From Serripes groenlandicus (Eukaryota; Mollusca; Bivalvia; Cardiida; Cardiidae): a stretch of 64,000 nucleotides of DNA. Numbering within the stretch: position 1 is the stretch's first letter; the number at the start of each line of letters is the position of its first letter. Location: contig JASEVX010000012.1 in the NCBI GenBank assembly GCA_031761405.1, forward strand, positions 23,279,723 through 23,343,722, in the 5' to 3' direction. Below, in pieces: positions 1 to 10,159 of the stretch. A program made the translations under genes and the position numbers. A model generated the notes under the pieces. The model made no database searches. It worked only from the letters and a program-made list of their open reading frames with translations, and had not been told where the DNA came from.

Positions 1-69
1 GATAAACCTATCACTATGAAGTAGTTCCCCAAATTCACATTGCTTTTTGGCGACACCTTCTTTCCACCA

Positions 70-445
70 CCTCGGTTGTGTAGCGGTAAAGTGTCCGCCT
101 CGGATACGAGATGTCGCGGCTTCGATCTCCGACCGGATCATATCATATAATTTAGCAAGAGCAACGGGGAGAAAAAGTCAACGCTAGTCTACTTCTTTTC
201 TAAGTCGAAAAATGGGCATTACTGAATAATTATTAAAGCCAGAGTTATGTGACTTGGTAAAGATATGCGTATTTTCCATAGGAATATTTGTACTAAGTTT
301 CATTCGTAAATGTAAAATGGGTTTTGAGTGATGAGGTAAGGTTAAAGTTTTGTGACGACGTACACGACGCCGCAGACGGTGACGACGACTCCAAGGGTAT
401 CACAATAGCCCGCATTGTATTCTTCGAAAAAACAGATGAGCTTAA
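70..445 (+). mobile_element. tRNA-derived SINE-like element
   Basis: A tRNA-like head has an A-box-like stretch (tgtagcggtaaagt, about 79-92) and a B-box-like stretch (ggcttcgatctcc, about 118-130). It is followed by about 300 bp of A+T-rich body ending in a GC-rich acgacgccgcagacg module and cttcgaaaaaacaga. The Pol III box layout is visible; the SINE assignment and the 3' end are inference. Confidence 0.45.
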
Positions 446-1154
446 AATGGAAGTAATGCCTTTCCCTTCTTAGCAGTCAGGGGTTGTGGGGGCTAGAATT
501 GCGACCCACGAGCTGGTGTCAGGATAGTGGACCAGTAGAACTGATAACTTAACGAGAAAATGCGCCGTTATATATCTGAAAAATTGTTGAAATGAGAATT
601 ATTCTCGCGAATATTTAATTACTAATGGTCAATCAGAATGCATTTTATCTCTGAATGAAGATTATCATGTGAACACTACCTTAAACAACAGTAAGTATGC
701 ATTAGAAATGTATTTAAAAAGCAAACTTATGCATTTGAGAAGTTGAAATTTCGTATTCTTTGTTCACGTGTTGAAAACACCAGACCTATTACAAACTATT
801 CTTTGGTCAAGACTAAAACAAAAGAAGATATTTCGGAACGGCGGGCGGGACGAAATGTCGTCGATAATTAATAGCGGCGGTAGCACACAACCATGTATAC
901 TAATGCTCCAGATTGGGCCATGTCCATTAGCGGGAACAGAAGTAGTCTGTATCAGCGTAGTCAATAGTCTGTTAAACTAGGTTTTGTTATAAAATATTCT
1001 ATGATATGAACATAAGCAATTACTACACTGCATTTAAGTGTTAAGGGTCGTCTGCACTGAACAAGGACATATTCTTGTTGTCTTATTTATTTGATTGCCT
1101 TATTATGTATACATCGATTTCGTCAACATGTCTTGTTATTGTATTTGTAACTTT
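446..1154. other. no gene; possible SINE fragment at 480-545
   Basis: Bases 480-545 contain ctggtgtcaggatagtgg, which resembles the gtgtcaggat segment of the SINE-type pieces near 14270 and 60940. The overlapping small ORFs on both strands at 764-980 have no recognisable domain. The rest is featureless A+T-rich DNA. Confidence 0.4.
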
Positions 1155-1335
1155 TTCAGCGCCTAATTGTTTACAGAAGACTATTCCATGCTCAAAATCG
1201 GGTGTCTCCATTTGTAATGCAATAAAAGACAAACAATACTGATTTCAGGTCAGACAGCTCGATACAAGGTGGCTCATCTGAATCTGTATTATTTTTTACA
1301 TAAACCCAAATATTGCCTTTAGGACCACTGCTAAT
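1155..1335. mobile_element. hairpin MITE family F3, degraded copy
   Basis: Starts with tttcagcgcctaattg and has the family's central inverted segment (caggtcagacagctcg, then a diverged return arm) and the aatattgccttt end. The terminal repeats are eroded. Compare the intact copy at 55160-55373. Confidence 0.6.
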
Positions 1336-2684
1336 TTGGCAAACTGTACAAGTGAACAAACTTACACAAGCTGTGTAGATTCTGATAAGACTTAGCAGGT
1401 TGTCAAGATAATCCGAACCTACTGTTTAGAAATGCCAACTTGTACCACTTCTCATGCACTGGCTCATATGTTCTTTTGATTTTTATTGCAGGAGAAATCA
1501 GCGGGATCCACCAATGGCTTAACACCTGATGTCCAACGAAAAATTTTTGTTCCCTCCGTTTACAAAAATATAAATATAAAAGATTGAGTACTCTAAATGA
1601 CGTCATAACCGGCAATTCGCCGAAGATCGACGGAAATATCCGACGATATCGATATGTTATAGAATGCGATACAGGCTTATTTTTAGTTGACCATAACTTC
1701 GTTATTTAAGTATTTTAATAGGAATTTTCTATTCGTAGTTCATTTATAAACATTGCTCGACCATTTAAGCTCGGCTTTACCGGGTCATTAAATAGTATCT
1801 TTAATTAAACTTTCTTACTCTTATTTTTTTCTTCTTCTTCCAAGTATTCAGCTGGGATATGGATAGATCGTATTTTGCTCAGCGAGTAATGTACATAGTC
1901 ACGAAGACATGATGGAAGCAGTATATCGACCCAATCCAACAACTTCTGATGAATTAAAAGGTGCTTTCTATTAGTAGAGAAACATGCTTAATTGATGCCT
2001 TTGTATGATCTCATTATATCGACTTCTTGATTTAATTATGTTTGCACATCGACGTTGCTTATCAAAATGGCTGTCAGGGGAGGTAAATATTGTAGTTCTG
2101 GAAACTATGTATTCGTCTAATTGTTTTGATATAAATTGCATTGGTAATTGTAATGTTTGAATATTTGAAATAAAATAAAGAAGAATAAAAAAAGGAGCAG
2201 TCCTAAATGAATCCTTTATTTTCTCTATATTAATGAAGATCGTTTATGTAAACAAATTACAATGAAAACAAAAATAGAAAAGAAAGATATGCAAAATACA
2301 GTATAATTAATTTAAAGTTCATTCTTAAAACTACCAAGAAAACACAAAACACTCACATATTGACTTTTCCTCTTTTTTTTTTAGCAATGGCGTCAAATCA
2401 AAGGTCACCCTTATCCCGCAGTGAATTTTACTTTTAATTTCAGAAAACTATATTGTTCTGAAAATGTCGCTTAAGCTCTAAATATTGCTAAAAGCAAACA
2501 ATATTCTGATAACAAATCAATCAGAGGGTATTCAATCTAACCAAAAAACACTTTCAACTTTCAACAAAATCATTTTTGTCCCATGGGAGACCACTTAAGT
2601 CTTATGGATTCATCTGAAATTCCCGTACAAAATTGTCTGCTCTGCGCTCTGATCCGAATGCTTCCCTTTGACATTAAACGAATC
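1336..2684. other. no gene or recognisable repeat
   Basis: A+T-rich sequence with a short pyrimidine run near 1815-1843. The only ORFs are short and carry no motif. Nothing else supportable was seen. Confidence 0.5.
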
Positions 2685-2831
2685 GCGATGAGAAGTGATC
2701 ACCAAAGGACTTAGACATATGTATTTAAAGATAAACATACCCAGCTGAAAATTTTATGCGATGAGAAGTGATCACCAAAGGACTTAGACATACGTATTTA
2801 AAGATAAACATACCCAGCTGAAAATTTTATG
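2685..2831. repeat. 73-bp direct tandem duplication
   Basis: The block beginning gcgatgagaagtgatcacc at 2685 repeats at 2758, nearly identically (one visible substitution, tatgta versus tacgta). It is two copies in length, recent by identity, and not coding. Confidence 0.9.
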
Positions 2832-3385
2832 TGAGGACATTTTTAGATTCCTATAAGCTTTATTGTGGTTTTAAGATAATGTTGATAACATTGTAATAAA
2901 AGAAGAAGCTGTGCACTGGGGGCAATATTTCACTTCCCTCACAACACTCCCAAAGGTCTGTCATGTAGGCGTCATAGTTAGTACTCTACATGTTACGATT
3001 ATTATTAACAACAGTCCGTGCTAAATATGGAGTTAATCCATCTGGTTATGATTTTGTTATTATGTTGACGACAGCTTTGGGTCAAATCCCAATCTGGTTG
3101 TCTTTCACCTGTGACAGTTTACCCATGTTTTTCAATCGTTCCTACTCTAGATGAACTTTAACATAATTTACCAGTAATACTGGTCTATTTATACATGTAC
3201 GATTAAAATGTTACATGTTATTTCTTCTTTTACATTTTAATATTAACTTACAAGCATCAGTATACATTTGATTTCAGATAATTTATGCGTTAGTTTACCA
3301 TAGCGAAGTCACTAATCCAATGGAAGTTACTTTTAATGCTTTACCACATTTTTACGCATATTTTTCTGAGAAAGATATGCTCGTT
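2832..3385. other. no gene; A+T-rich spacer
   Basis: No ORF with a recognisable domain and no clear repeat was seen in this stretch. Confidence 0.45.
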
Positions 3386-3592
3386 TACCCTTTCCCACTT
3401 ACGCATATGAAGCAGGCGACTTTTAAAAGCATTGTGTCAAAAGGAGCTATTTCATGAGCTATTTCTCCATTTGACAAAATTATTTCAACTGTTTTCAATA
3501 ATTATATTTTCATTAAAATACATTTTCTATTTGTTTGCATTGATGTCTTCAAAGTCGTCTGCTACAAATTTGTTGTCTTTCGGAAAGGGTTT
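3386..3592. mobile_element. hairpin MITE family F2 (CCCTTTCCC ends)
   Basis: Left end accctttcccac and right end ggaaagggttt are inverted. Internal marks are the gcgacttt / aaagtcgtctgctac arms and a central stem with loop around gagctatttcatgagctatttc (3449-3472). Matches the better copy at 31643-31872. Confidence 0.75.
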
Positions 3593-4562
3593 CGAATTCC
3601 ACGAATGTTCGGCTTTGAACACAATATATGCAAACACATCGAGTCTCGCTATTAAAATTTCAGGTGACGTTTTACCATGTTAAGTGTCTCATATTTTGTA
3701 ACTTCACATTGATGATTTTCAAGAATAACAGAACCCGTTCATTATAACTTGAATGCAGGAATGGCGTCTTTGGTTCTTCAAGCATTTTCACATTACGGAT
3801 CATAACAGTTGCCTACTAAAGGGATAGGCTTTCCGAATGGTTCATATATAGCAACGAGTGTCAACCAATAGTATCAGTAATCAAGTTGAAAGTGCTGGTG
3901 GCATTACGTCTCATAGACGCTTCAGGAGTTATTATAGGTATGCAGTTTGAATAATTACATCGAATTAACATTAATGAAATGGTATAATTAATATGTCTTC
4001 ACTTTTTGGAATAAATATGTCAAATATATACAGTTTAGAAATGAAATAGTTGAATATCTATATTTCATGGAATTCAAGGATTACAAATTTACATTTAACG
4101 AAATAAATATTAACGTTTTATGGAATCGTTTTGTAAAAATATATTTTATAGAATTTATCTAAAAACTAAAAAAAAAATGGAATGAGGCAGCAAAGGAAAG
4201 GACAAACGGAAATAAGTCGATTGATCAATCTTTAAGGTATTAAACTGATAAAGAAAAGGTCTTTAAATCAATTACATTTTAATGGAATATCTGTCGAATA
4301 TTACAATGTAAGATATGATTATGTAGCTAAGTTAAATGTTACGCAATTTATCTATATGTGTACACTTTAAACTGTGTGGAAGTCATTAGTTAAATATTGG
4401 TATCCAATGGAATCAGTAAAATATTAACATTTTACGGAGTGAATCTGTAAAACTCTCACATTTTATAGAATATAATTCTAGATATCATATAGCAAACATT
4501 TAATTCGAATACATACTTACTTATAATTATCACGTTAGGTGATTTAACAACTTGATTACATA
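3593..4562. other. no gene; degenerate A+T-rich minisatellite
   Basis: Between about 3970 and 4490 a motif like ttttatggaat or ttttacggagt recurs every roughly 35-50 bp with ataaatattaac between copies. This suggests an old, decayed tandem repeat. No coding signal. Confidence 0.35.
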
Positions 4563-4569
4563 ACGCAAA

Positions 4570-4640
4570 ACATAACATAACATAACATAACATAACAACA
4601 TAACAACACAACATAACATAACATAACATATCATAACATA
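4570..4640. repeat. pentanucleotide microsatellite (CATAA)n
   Basis: Runs of cataacataacataac interrupted by caacataacaacaca. It lies about 100 bp before the 750-bp inverted-repeat element. Confidence 0.9.
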
Positions 4641-4739
4641 AACGTTATTTAGACATTAATCATTATAGCTCATAGTCAATAGAACACATATAATAACATA
4701 CAGGTTCACATAAGACAGTAAAGGCGTTCCATATGATGT

Positions 4740-5489
4740 AACGCCTTTACTGTCTTATGATGACTTGTTTGCTTATATACGGTAGATATTTCATTATATG
4801 GAGTAGATTATTTATTATATGCAGTGGATATTTCATTAGGTGTGGTACTTTTTTCTTTATATGCTGTACTTTATTGGTTATATGTAGTGCAACTCTTCTT
4901 ATATGTGGTGGTACTGTCTTTATATGCAGTGCATTATAATTTGTGTTCGGTACAAATACCAATATATGCATTAGATTTGTTATTGTGTGTAGAAGATAAA
5001 GCATGCGGTTTCCTCATATGCTGTGCTTCCTTCATTATATGCGGTAGTATTTTCTTTATATGCGGTAGTTTCGTCATTATGATGAGATGGTTGGGATATT
5101 TCCGAACAATACCGATTATTGCCGGATTGAAACGAATCCGGATGTTTCGTACAAGTAAATCTAGCGTACATTGATAGTTTAAATGCAAACACAGCACATA
5201 ATGTGAGATCCACAGTGTATATAAACGAAAGTACGGTATAAAACGTTATTTGCACTGCATATGAGGAAAAAACACCACACATAATTGACACAGTGACTAC
5301 CACATATATTTAAGTTTTCACATCATTTAATGCAAAAGTCACCACGTATAACGTTTAATCTACTACACACAATAACAAATCTACTGCATATATTGGTCTT
5401 TGTACCGCACACACATTCGAATGCACTGCATATAAAGACATATATACCGTATGTAAGCAAACAAGTCATCATAAGACAGTAAAGGCGTT
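4740..5489. mobile_element. 750-bp inverted-repeat element with microrepeat arms
   Basis: The left terminus aacgcctttactgtcttatg (from 4740) is mirrored by cataagacagtaaaggcgtt ending at 5489. The match extends about 45 bp through acttgtttgctta with one or two mismatches. The left arm holds many ttatatgcagtg / tatgtggtggt microrepeats; the right arm holds their complement, so the halves fold back around about 5110. A third terminus, cataagacagtaaaggcgtt, sits outside at 4710-4730 facing outward. The short ORFs in both arms come from the microrepeats. No transposase, so non-autonomous. Confidence 0.75.
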
Positions 5490-5612
5490 TTATAATATGA
5501 TCATGTATACACACAAATATAGGTATAGACGTAAGGTGAGAGTACTACTTAAAATACACCTCACATTAGCACCTATAATACATGGTCGCATAGCTTCAAT
5601 TTCAACAAGCGT

Positions 5613-6025
5613 CGGCAAGGGCTGACTAAGACGTCCTTCAAGCTAGGTCCTGGTCCCTGTATCAAACTAAATTTGAAAAAGTATATAAAACATTAAAACA
5701 CTTTCAATTCGCGAGGTAAAGAATTCGCGATTTTTGTCCAAGATAAGCTTTATTTTTAATTCGCGTATTCATGAATTCGCGACATCGACTTCGTAAAAAT
5801 AAAAACCGGTGCAACATCGTCATTACACTTATCGAAAGCACACACTATAGAATGGTACTTCTTAAAACTTACTTGTTTGCGACGTGTCGTCGTAAAGTGT
5901 GTAATAGAGACATTATTAACAAATGATTTTCATCAGGTATTAGCGCAGGCATTACCAAGGGTTGACTAAGACGTCCTTGAATCTTGGTCCTGGTCCCTGT
6001 TTTACTCTTAACTTGAAAAAGTATA
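5613..6025. repeat. about 75-bp direct repeat flanking 270 bp
   Basis: Bases 5613-5685 and 5950-6024 share gctgactaagacgtcc / gttgactaagacgtcc, aggtcctggtccctgt and ttgaaaaagtata in the same order. The interval between contains four aattcgcg-type octamers (about 5705-5790). They could be short LTR-like ends or a duplication; no primer-binding or polypurine signal was identified. Confidence 0.6.
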
Positions 6026-6262
6026 TGAGCCTTCCCACGAGAAAACCAACATTATGGCCTCTGCGTAAAGTATCGACACAGATAAGCCTGCGAAGTCCGC
6101 GAAGACTGATCTGGGCCGACTCATTCCGTCTCAGGTGGATAGAGGTATAGAGTAATGATTCCTGAAACAGAAAATCCACAGGAGGCGAACAGTGTCTGTC
6201 CTGGTTAGACTGTGCGGCATGCTTAGGCTGTTCCGGGTCGACGCTTTGTTCGTGAAAAAACA
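6026..6262. mobile_element. MITE family F1 (GAGCC/GGCTC ends), right end eroded
   Basis: Starts tgagccttcccacgag, then the family core: ctgcgtaaagtatcg, ccgtctcaggtggatagagg and cctgaaacagaaaatcc. The right inverted terminus is lost after gggtcgacgcttt. The ORFs here on both strands are the inverted structure, not genes. Confidence 0.8.
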
Positions 6263-6539
6263 CGTCAGTAAATTACTCAGATTTTAATTAATTGATCACT
6301 TGCTTAATATGTGTGTTAGGAAACATTTAGTTCTGTTTATCATGTGGACGTGGATATTTCCCAATCCTCAAATATTTTCAAAACATGACAATTCCGTCAG
6401 GGATTGTCGTGAAGGGTCGTCATTAGAGAAGAAATGCGGAACTGCTCTTTAGGAAAACATTTCACCTTTCTCTTGCTGTAACTAAAATGTTGTTGAAAAT
6501 GGGCACGAAATATTCCCCTATCAGATGGTTAATCAACAC
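6263..6539. other. no feature seen
   Basis: A+T-rich spacer between the F1 element and the LINE tail. Confidence 0.4.
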
Positions 6540-7137
6540 CAATAAGTAAGTAAGTAATTAAGTAAATAAGTAAATATTTTATTAAAGTGACATGTGTACA
6601 ATGTACATGTAACATGGTATACAATTATAGAAATTTAAACAAAACACCCGGCCCAATGGACCTATAAGTCACCTATACAATAGTAAGTAGTATAATTATC
6701 ACATGAAATTAAGTTGGCATTACTAACATCATCAATAAATAAATAATAAATGTCAAACATTTGCATAATATTAGATGGATTGGAATGTGACTTAGTTATA
6801 TAATGCATTTCTTCTTCTCATATAAGATTTAACAATGTATTTAGCTGCTTTTCTTGGAACGTTTCTGATAAGATATGTAAGTTTTTCCGCACCACTCAAA
6901 ACAATAAACTGTATATTAGAAAATCGATCATTAAAAACGTCTGCTCTAATATCATTGTAAAATGTACACCGAGTTAAAAAATGTATTTCATCTTCAATTT
7001 GTTGCTGATTACAAAATGAAATATGGTACATGATGATTACAAGGTAAACACGAATGATTAATTTGATTGATGTAATATTCCAAAAAGCCGTTATTACATT
7101 TGTAACAAGATAAAGGTACGGAGTTTTGGAACGCATC
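6540..7137 (-). pseudogene. 5'-truncated LINE 3' end with RT C-terminal domain
   Basis: Read on the minus strand, 7136-6792 encodes 114 residues containing IEDEIHFLTRCTFYNDIR, the Cys/His-like C-terminal tail typical of non-LTR retrotransposon ORF2 proteins. It is followed by a 3' UTR containing aggtccattgggccgggtgt and ttaataaaatatttactta, and ends in a degenerate taagtaaat-type tail (6540-6580). The same 3' UTR recurs on the plus strand at 10033-10136. The piece lacks endonuclease and RT catalytic parts, so it is dead on arrival. Confidence 0.8.
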
Positions 7138-7208
7138 CATCGGTATTATATCGATCACATTAGTAGCCCAAAGCCAGGATTACCAGTTTGACATGTATTG
7201 ACATGTAT

Positions 7209-7222
7209 TTTTTTTTTTTCAG
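7209..7222 (+). other. probable 3' splice site in the GPCR 5' UTR
   Basis: An unbroken T-tract followed by cag/gtgg, AG at 7221-7222, lies 61 bp before the GPCR start codon. The fit to an acceptor is excellent. It implies a non-coding upstream exon, a common arrangement for intronless-CDS GPCR genes (inference). Confidence 0.5.
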
Positions 7223-7283
7223 GTGGACATTCTTTGTAATGTAACGCGATATAATACTTCCTGGAAGTTCTCCTACACAGACA

Positions 7284-8444
7284 ATGGAATTCATCGACAA
7301 CGTCACAACACAGACCCTCTCCGTAAACCGTTCAAGCTCCCCGATTATGACGTCGGAATATGATGTCATAGACACCAACATGACGTCAGATTGGGAGTCA
7401 ACAGACAAAGATTACCTTCTTGCAGCCCGGTATCTAAGGAACGTTTGTGTACCAATCATCCTATTGGTTGGACTTTGTGGGAACTCATTGTCCTTGATGG
7501 CGTTCTGTACGCAGCGAATGAGACGATTACCCTGCTCAGTGTTTCTAATGGCTTTGGCAGTGGTTGACAATCTCTTCCTGGTTTGTTTATTAACAACGTA
7601 TATAGATAAGTGGCTGATCGCAATATTGACACAGGATTTCCCATGTCAATTAGTCATTTTTGTAACATACGCAACAAGTTTTCTGTCCGTCTGGTTTGTC
7701 GTGGGATTCACGTTCGAACGATTCGTTGCCATTTGTTTTCCACTGCGGTCGCACACCGGCAGAGTCCACAAAGGAACGCTCGAAGTTTGCATTCTTTCGT
7801 CTCTTGCGTGCGCGGTTTATCAGTTTAGCTTTTGGACAGTCACAGTAAAGCATGATGGAGTGCGTCCGCAGTGCGCCTATAAACACGAGCATTTCGACTT
7901 CATAAGGAAAGCGACATGGGTCGATACAGTTTTAACGATGGTCATACCATGGATCACCATCCTTCTTTGTAATGTGAAGGTTATTCATAAAATGGTCATG
8001 GGTTCGAAACGGCTAGAGCAAATAAGAGACAACGCAGGAAGTGTATGTAGATCTACAAGTAGAGATGCCTGCATAACAACAAAAAGTAACAATTCCAAAT
8101 TGCGAGTCACAAAAACCCTCATCTTTGTTTCGACAACTTTTTTGGTGCTGAATCTACCTTCACACGTCATAAGACTGTATAATATGGTCAGGTTTACATC
8201 AACAGAGGAGAATACCCATACAACATCCGTGAAAATTTTCTTCATACAAGAGTTATCTCTCATATTATACTACATGACATTCAGTTGTAATGTTTTCCTC
8301 TTTACGTTGTTCGGAAAAAACTTTAAACACTCTTTGAAGAGATTGATCTTGTGTCGACGATCTCCTAAATTGCAATATAGACGGGAAGTTGCGTATCGTC
8401 TGAACTCATCTAGACTAGACCTGTGTAACATCACTAGTCTGTGA
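7284..8444 (+). CDS. class A (rhodopsin-like) GPCR, peptide-receptor type
   Basis: A 386-residue uninterrupted ORF with seven hydrophobic segments, which would act at the plasma membrane. The N-terminus has three N-glycosylation sequons (N6, N15, N32) and no cleaved signal peptide. TM1 has GNS with N67. TM2 has the conserved Asp (D95). C121 (start of TM3) and C197 (extracellular loop 2) can form the canonical disulfide. The TM3 end reads ERF (145-147) in place of DRY. TM6 has NLPS around P292 but no CWxP. TM7 reads NVFLF (336-340) instead of NPxxY. Helix 8 is FGKNFKHSLKRL, then C357 as a possible palmitoylation site. Length suits neuropeptide-type receptors; the ligand cannot be told. The intact frame and good motif spacing argue for a working gene. 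The first ATG is used; a later Met would lose the glycosylated tail. The stop is followed within 15 bp by a SINE. Confidence 0.92.
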   Translation: MEFIDNVTTQTLSVNRSSSPIMTSEYDVIDTNMTSDWESTDKDYLLAARYLRNVCVPIILLVGLCGNSLSLMAFCTQRMRRLPCSVFLMALAVVDNLFLVCLLTTYIDKWLIAILTQDFPCQLVIFVTYATSFLSVWFVVGFTFERFVAICFPLRSHTGRVHKGTLEVCILSSLACAVYQFSFWTVTVKHDGVRPQCAYKHEHFDFIRKATWVDTVLTMVIPWITILLCNVKVIHKMVMGSKRLEQIRDNAGSVCRSTSRDACITTKSNNSKLRVTKTLIFVSTTFLVLNLPSHVIRLYNMVRFTSTEENTHTTSVKIFFIQELSLILYYMTFSCNVFLFTLFGKNFKHSLKRLILCRRSPKLQYRREVAYRLNSSRLDLCNITSL

Positions 8445-8458
8445 GAGGCTTATGTCAA

Positions 8459-8690
8459 TTCCCGGTAGCTCAGTCGGTAACGACGCGGGCTGTCAATCCA
8501 GGGGTTGTGAGTTCGAATCCCGAGTCGGCCAACTTTCTTTCTGACGTTTGACAAAAGTCATTGCTACATGCGTCATTTGTCTTCCACCAATGGGCTAAGT
8601 CTATGTGGAAAAGCAGCCAGTTGCTTGTGAAGATTGTTGTTAAAAACGGCGTTAAACCCCAACCAATCAATCAATCAATCAATCAACTGT
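8459..8690 (+). mobile_element. tRNA-derived SINE, type B, full length
   Basis: The head contains A box tagctcagtcggta (about 8465-8478) and B box gagttcgaatccc (about 8509-8521). The body includes tgacgtttgacaaaagtc and gtcttccaccaatgggct. The tail is aaaacggcgttaaacccc followed by an (aatc)n run (to about 8685). It sits in the presumed 3' UTR of the GPCR in the same orientation. Confidence 0.85.
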
Positions 8691-9072
8691 GAGAGGCTTA
8701 ACATTCCACTAAACCGACGAAAGGCATAACTAAATCCTGTAGCCTGTGGAACAATGATTTTCATTTAACATTTATCATCTATCTAAATGTATTAATTAAC
8801 AGTTCAAGTTACAATTATTTTCTATTATTACATTTGACATGTCCTTGCTATATGAAACATAGTCAAGCGTAAAAAAAGCAACTGCATATATTATATACAA
8901 TATAGTATGATTTTGCATTGGGTTAAGTGTAAACAAATGAAATTCAGTGGATTCATTTGAATATAGACAAAAACATAATTTATTGTAAATCATTGACAAA
9001 TTTAAAATACTTCAATGTGATACAGCATATGTCGATACTTAAATGGAAAAAAATAGAATACAGATACATGTA
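8691..9072. other. no gene; spacer
   Basis: Starts with a short echo of the sequence just after the GPCR stop (ctgtgagaggctta at 8686 versus 8439). This may be the SINE target-site duplication. Otherwise featureless A+T-rich DNA. Confidence 0.45.
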
Positions 9073-9566
9073 CTTTAACTCTTTCTCACATGTAAACACT
9101 TTCTGTCGCCTCTGCAGCAGACAACTTTTGAAACTATTGTGGCAGAAGAAGAACTTGCTCATAATGATTAATGTCTCGTTTTACCACAATGTTTTTAACT
9201 ATTTACAATAATTGAGCCGTCCCTCGAGAAAACCAACAATATGGCCTCTGCGTAATGTATCGACCCCGATCAGCGTGCGCAGTTCGCGCAGACAGATCCG
9301 GGCCGACACATTCCGTCTCAGGGGGATAGAGGTATAGAGTAATGATTCCTGAAACAGAAAATCCACACGAGGCGAAAAGTATCTATCCGGGTAAGCCTGC
9401 GCGCCATTCTTAGGCTGATCCGTGTCGATACTTTACGCAGAGTCCACAATGTTGGTTTTCTAGCGGGATGGCTCAATTAAACTTACTGTTTTGGAGACTA
9501 TTCACGTTTTTGCCAAGACACTTTCAAAGTCGTCTTCTGCAGGTGTGTTGTATCTGGGAAAAGGTT
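9073..9566. mobile_element. MITE F2 interrupted by an F1 MITE
   Basis: The left half runs from ctctttctcacatg through ctgcagcagacaactttt and the central hairpin (gtggcagaag... / ...gttttaccacaatg) to 9212. The right half resumes at 9476 and runs through tttcaaagtcgtcttctgca to gggaaaaggtta. Removing 9213-9475 restores one F2 element. Confidence 0.75.
9213..9475. mobile_element. MITE family F1, complete, nested in F2
   Basis: Inverted ends tgagccgtccctcgagaaaa and ttctagcgggatggctca enclose the family core. The flanking aatt is repeated on both sides, a candidate 4-bp target-site duplication. Not coding. Confidence 0.85.
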
Positions 9567-10032
9567 ATCATATTTCTTTGATATTGCCTTTTTTATGTAT
9601 TTTGGTAACATAGATTTATTTTATGATTCTCATTTCAGTTAGAATAAATTGCTTGAGATTATTGAAGTTGGATTTATTTTCTTTCATGAATGCATTCTAT
9701 TATTCAAAAATGTTGTATCTCGGCAGAAAAAGTTTACATCCGGGACACAATTAAAAAGTGTGGACTCTGGTGAGACTCAATGAGCGTATGCAAATATTCA
9801 CATTGTTTTCAAACGTACATCATACCTCCTAAAGTTCTTAGCAACTCTGAACTATTGATGTCTTCGTTCGGGGATGCAATAACTGTATCTTGTACAAGCT
9901 GTAGCTTCGGCCTGCTCGAACGAGACCATCGATATAATTATAGATGCGTATATATGTATATAAACTCCATGAACCACACACTGATAAGAATACATGAACT
10001 TACGTACATAGACATTACCTTTATATATATAT
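9567..10032. other. no gene; A+T-rich spacer
   Basis: Short overlapping ORFs on both strands near 9780-10040 have no motif; the end is a tatatata run. Nothing supportable. Confidence 0.4.
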
Positions 10033-10136
10033 AGTGACATATAGGCCCAAGGGGCCGGGTGTTTTTTCCAGCAAACTTTGTATTATGTTTTATAATATGT
10101 TATACACATGTTACTTTAATAAAATATTTACTTACT
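10033..10136 (+). mobile_element. LINE 3' UTR fragment
   Basis: Shares gtgacatataggcccaa, ggggccgggtgtttt, tatacacatgttactttaat and aaaatatttactta with the LINE tail at 6540-6680 (opposite strand). Heavily 5' truncated. Confidence 0.75.
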
Positions 10137-10159
10137 GCCTATTTCTTGTTTTCATAATT

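Noticed and set aside
764..980. Overlapping 66- and 70-codon ORFs on opposite strands
   Set aside because: No motif and no codon signal; chance-level lengths.
5613..6025. LTR retrotransposon bounded by the 75-bp direct repeats
   Set aside because: Repeats are very short for LTRs, the interior is only about 270 bp, and no primer-binding site, polypurine tract or gag/pol sequence was found.
8459..8531. Functional tRNA gene
   Set aside because: Pol III boxes are present, but the sequence continues into a SINE body and A+T tail also seen at other loci; acceptor-stem pairing is not convincing.
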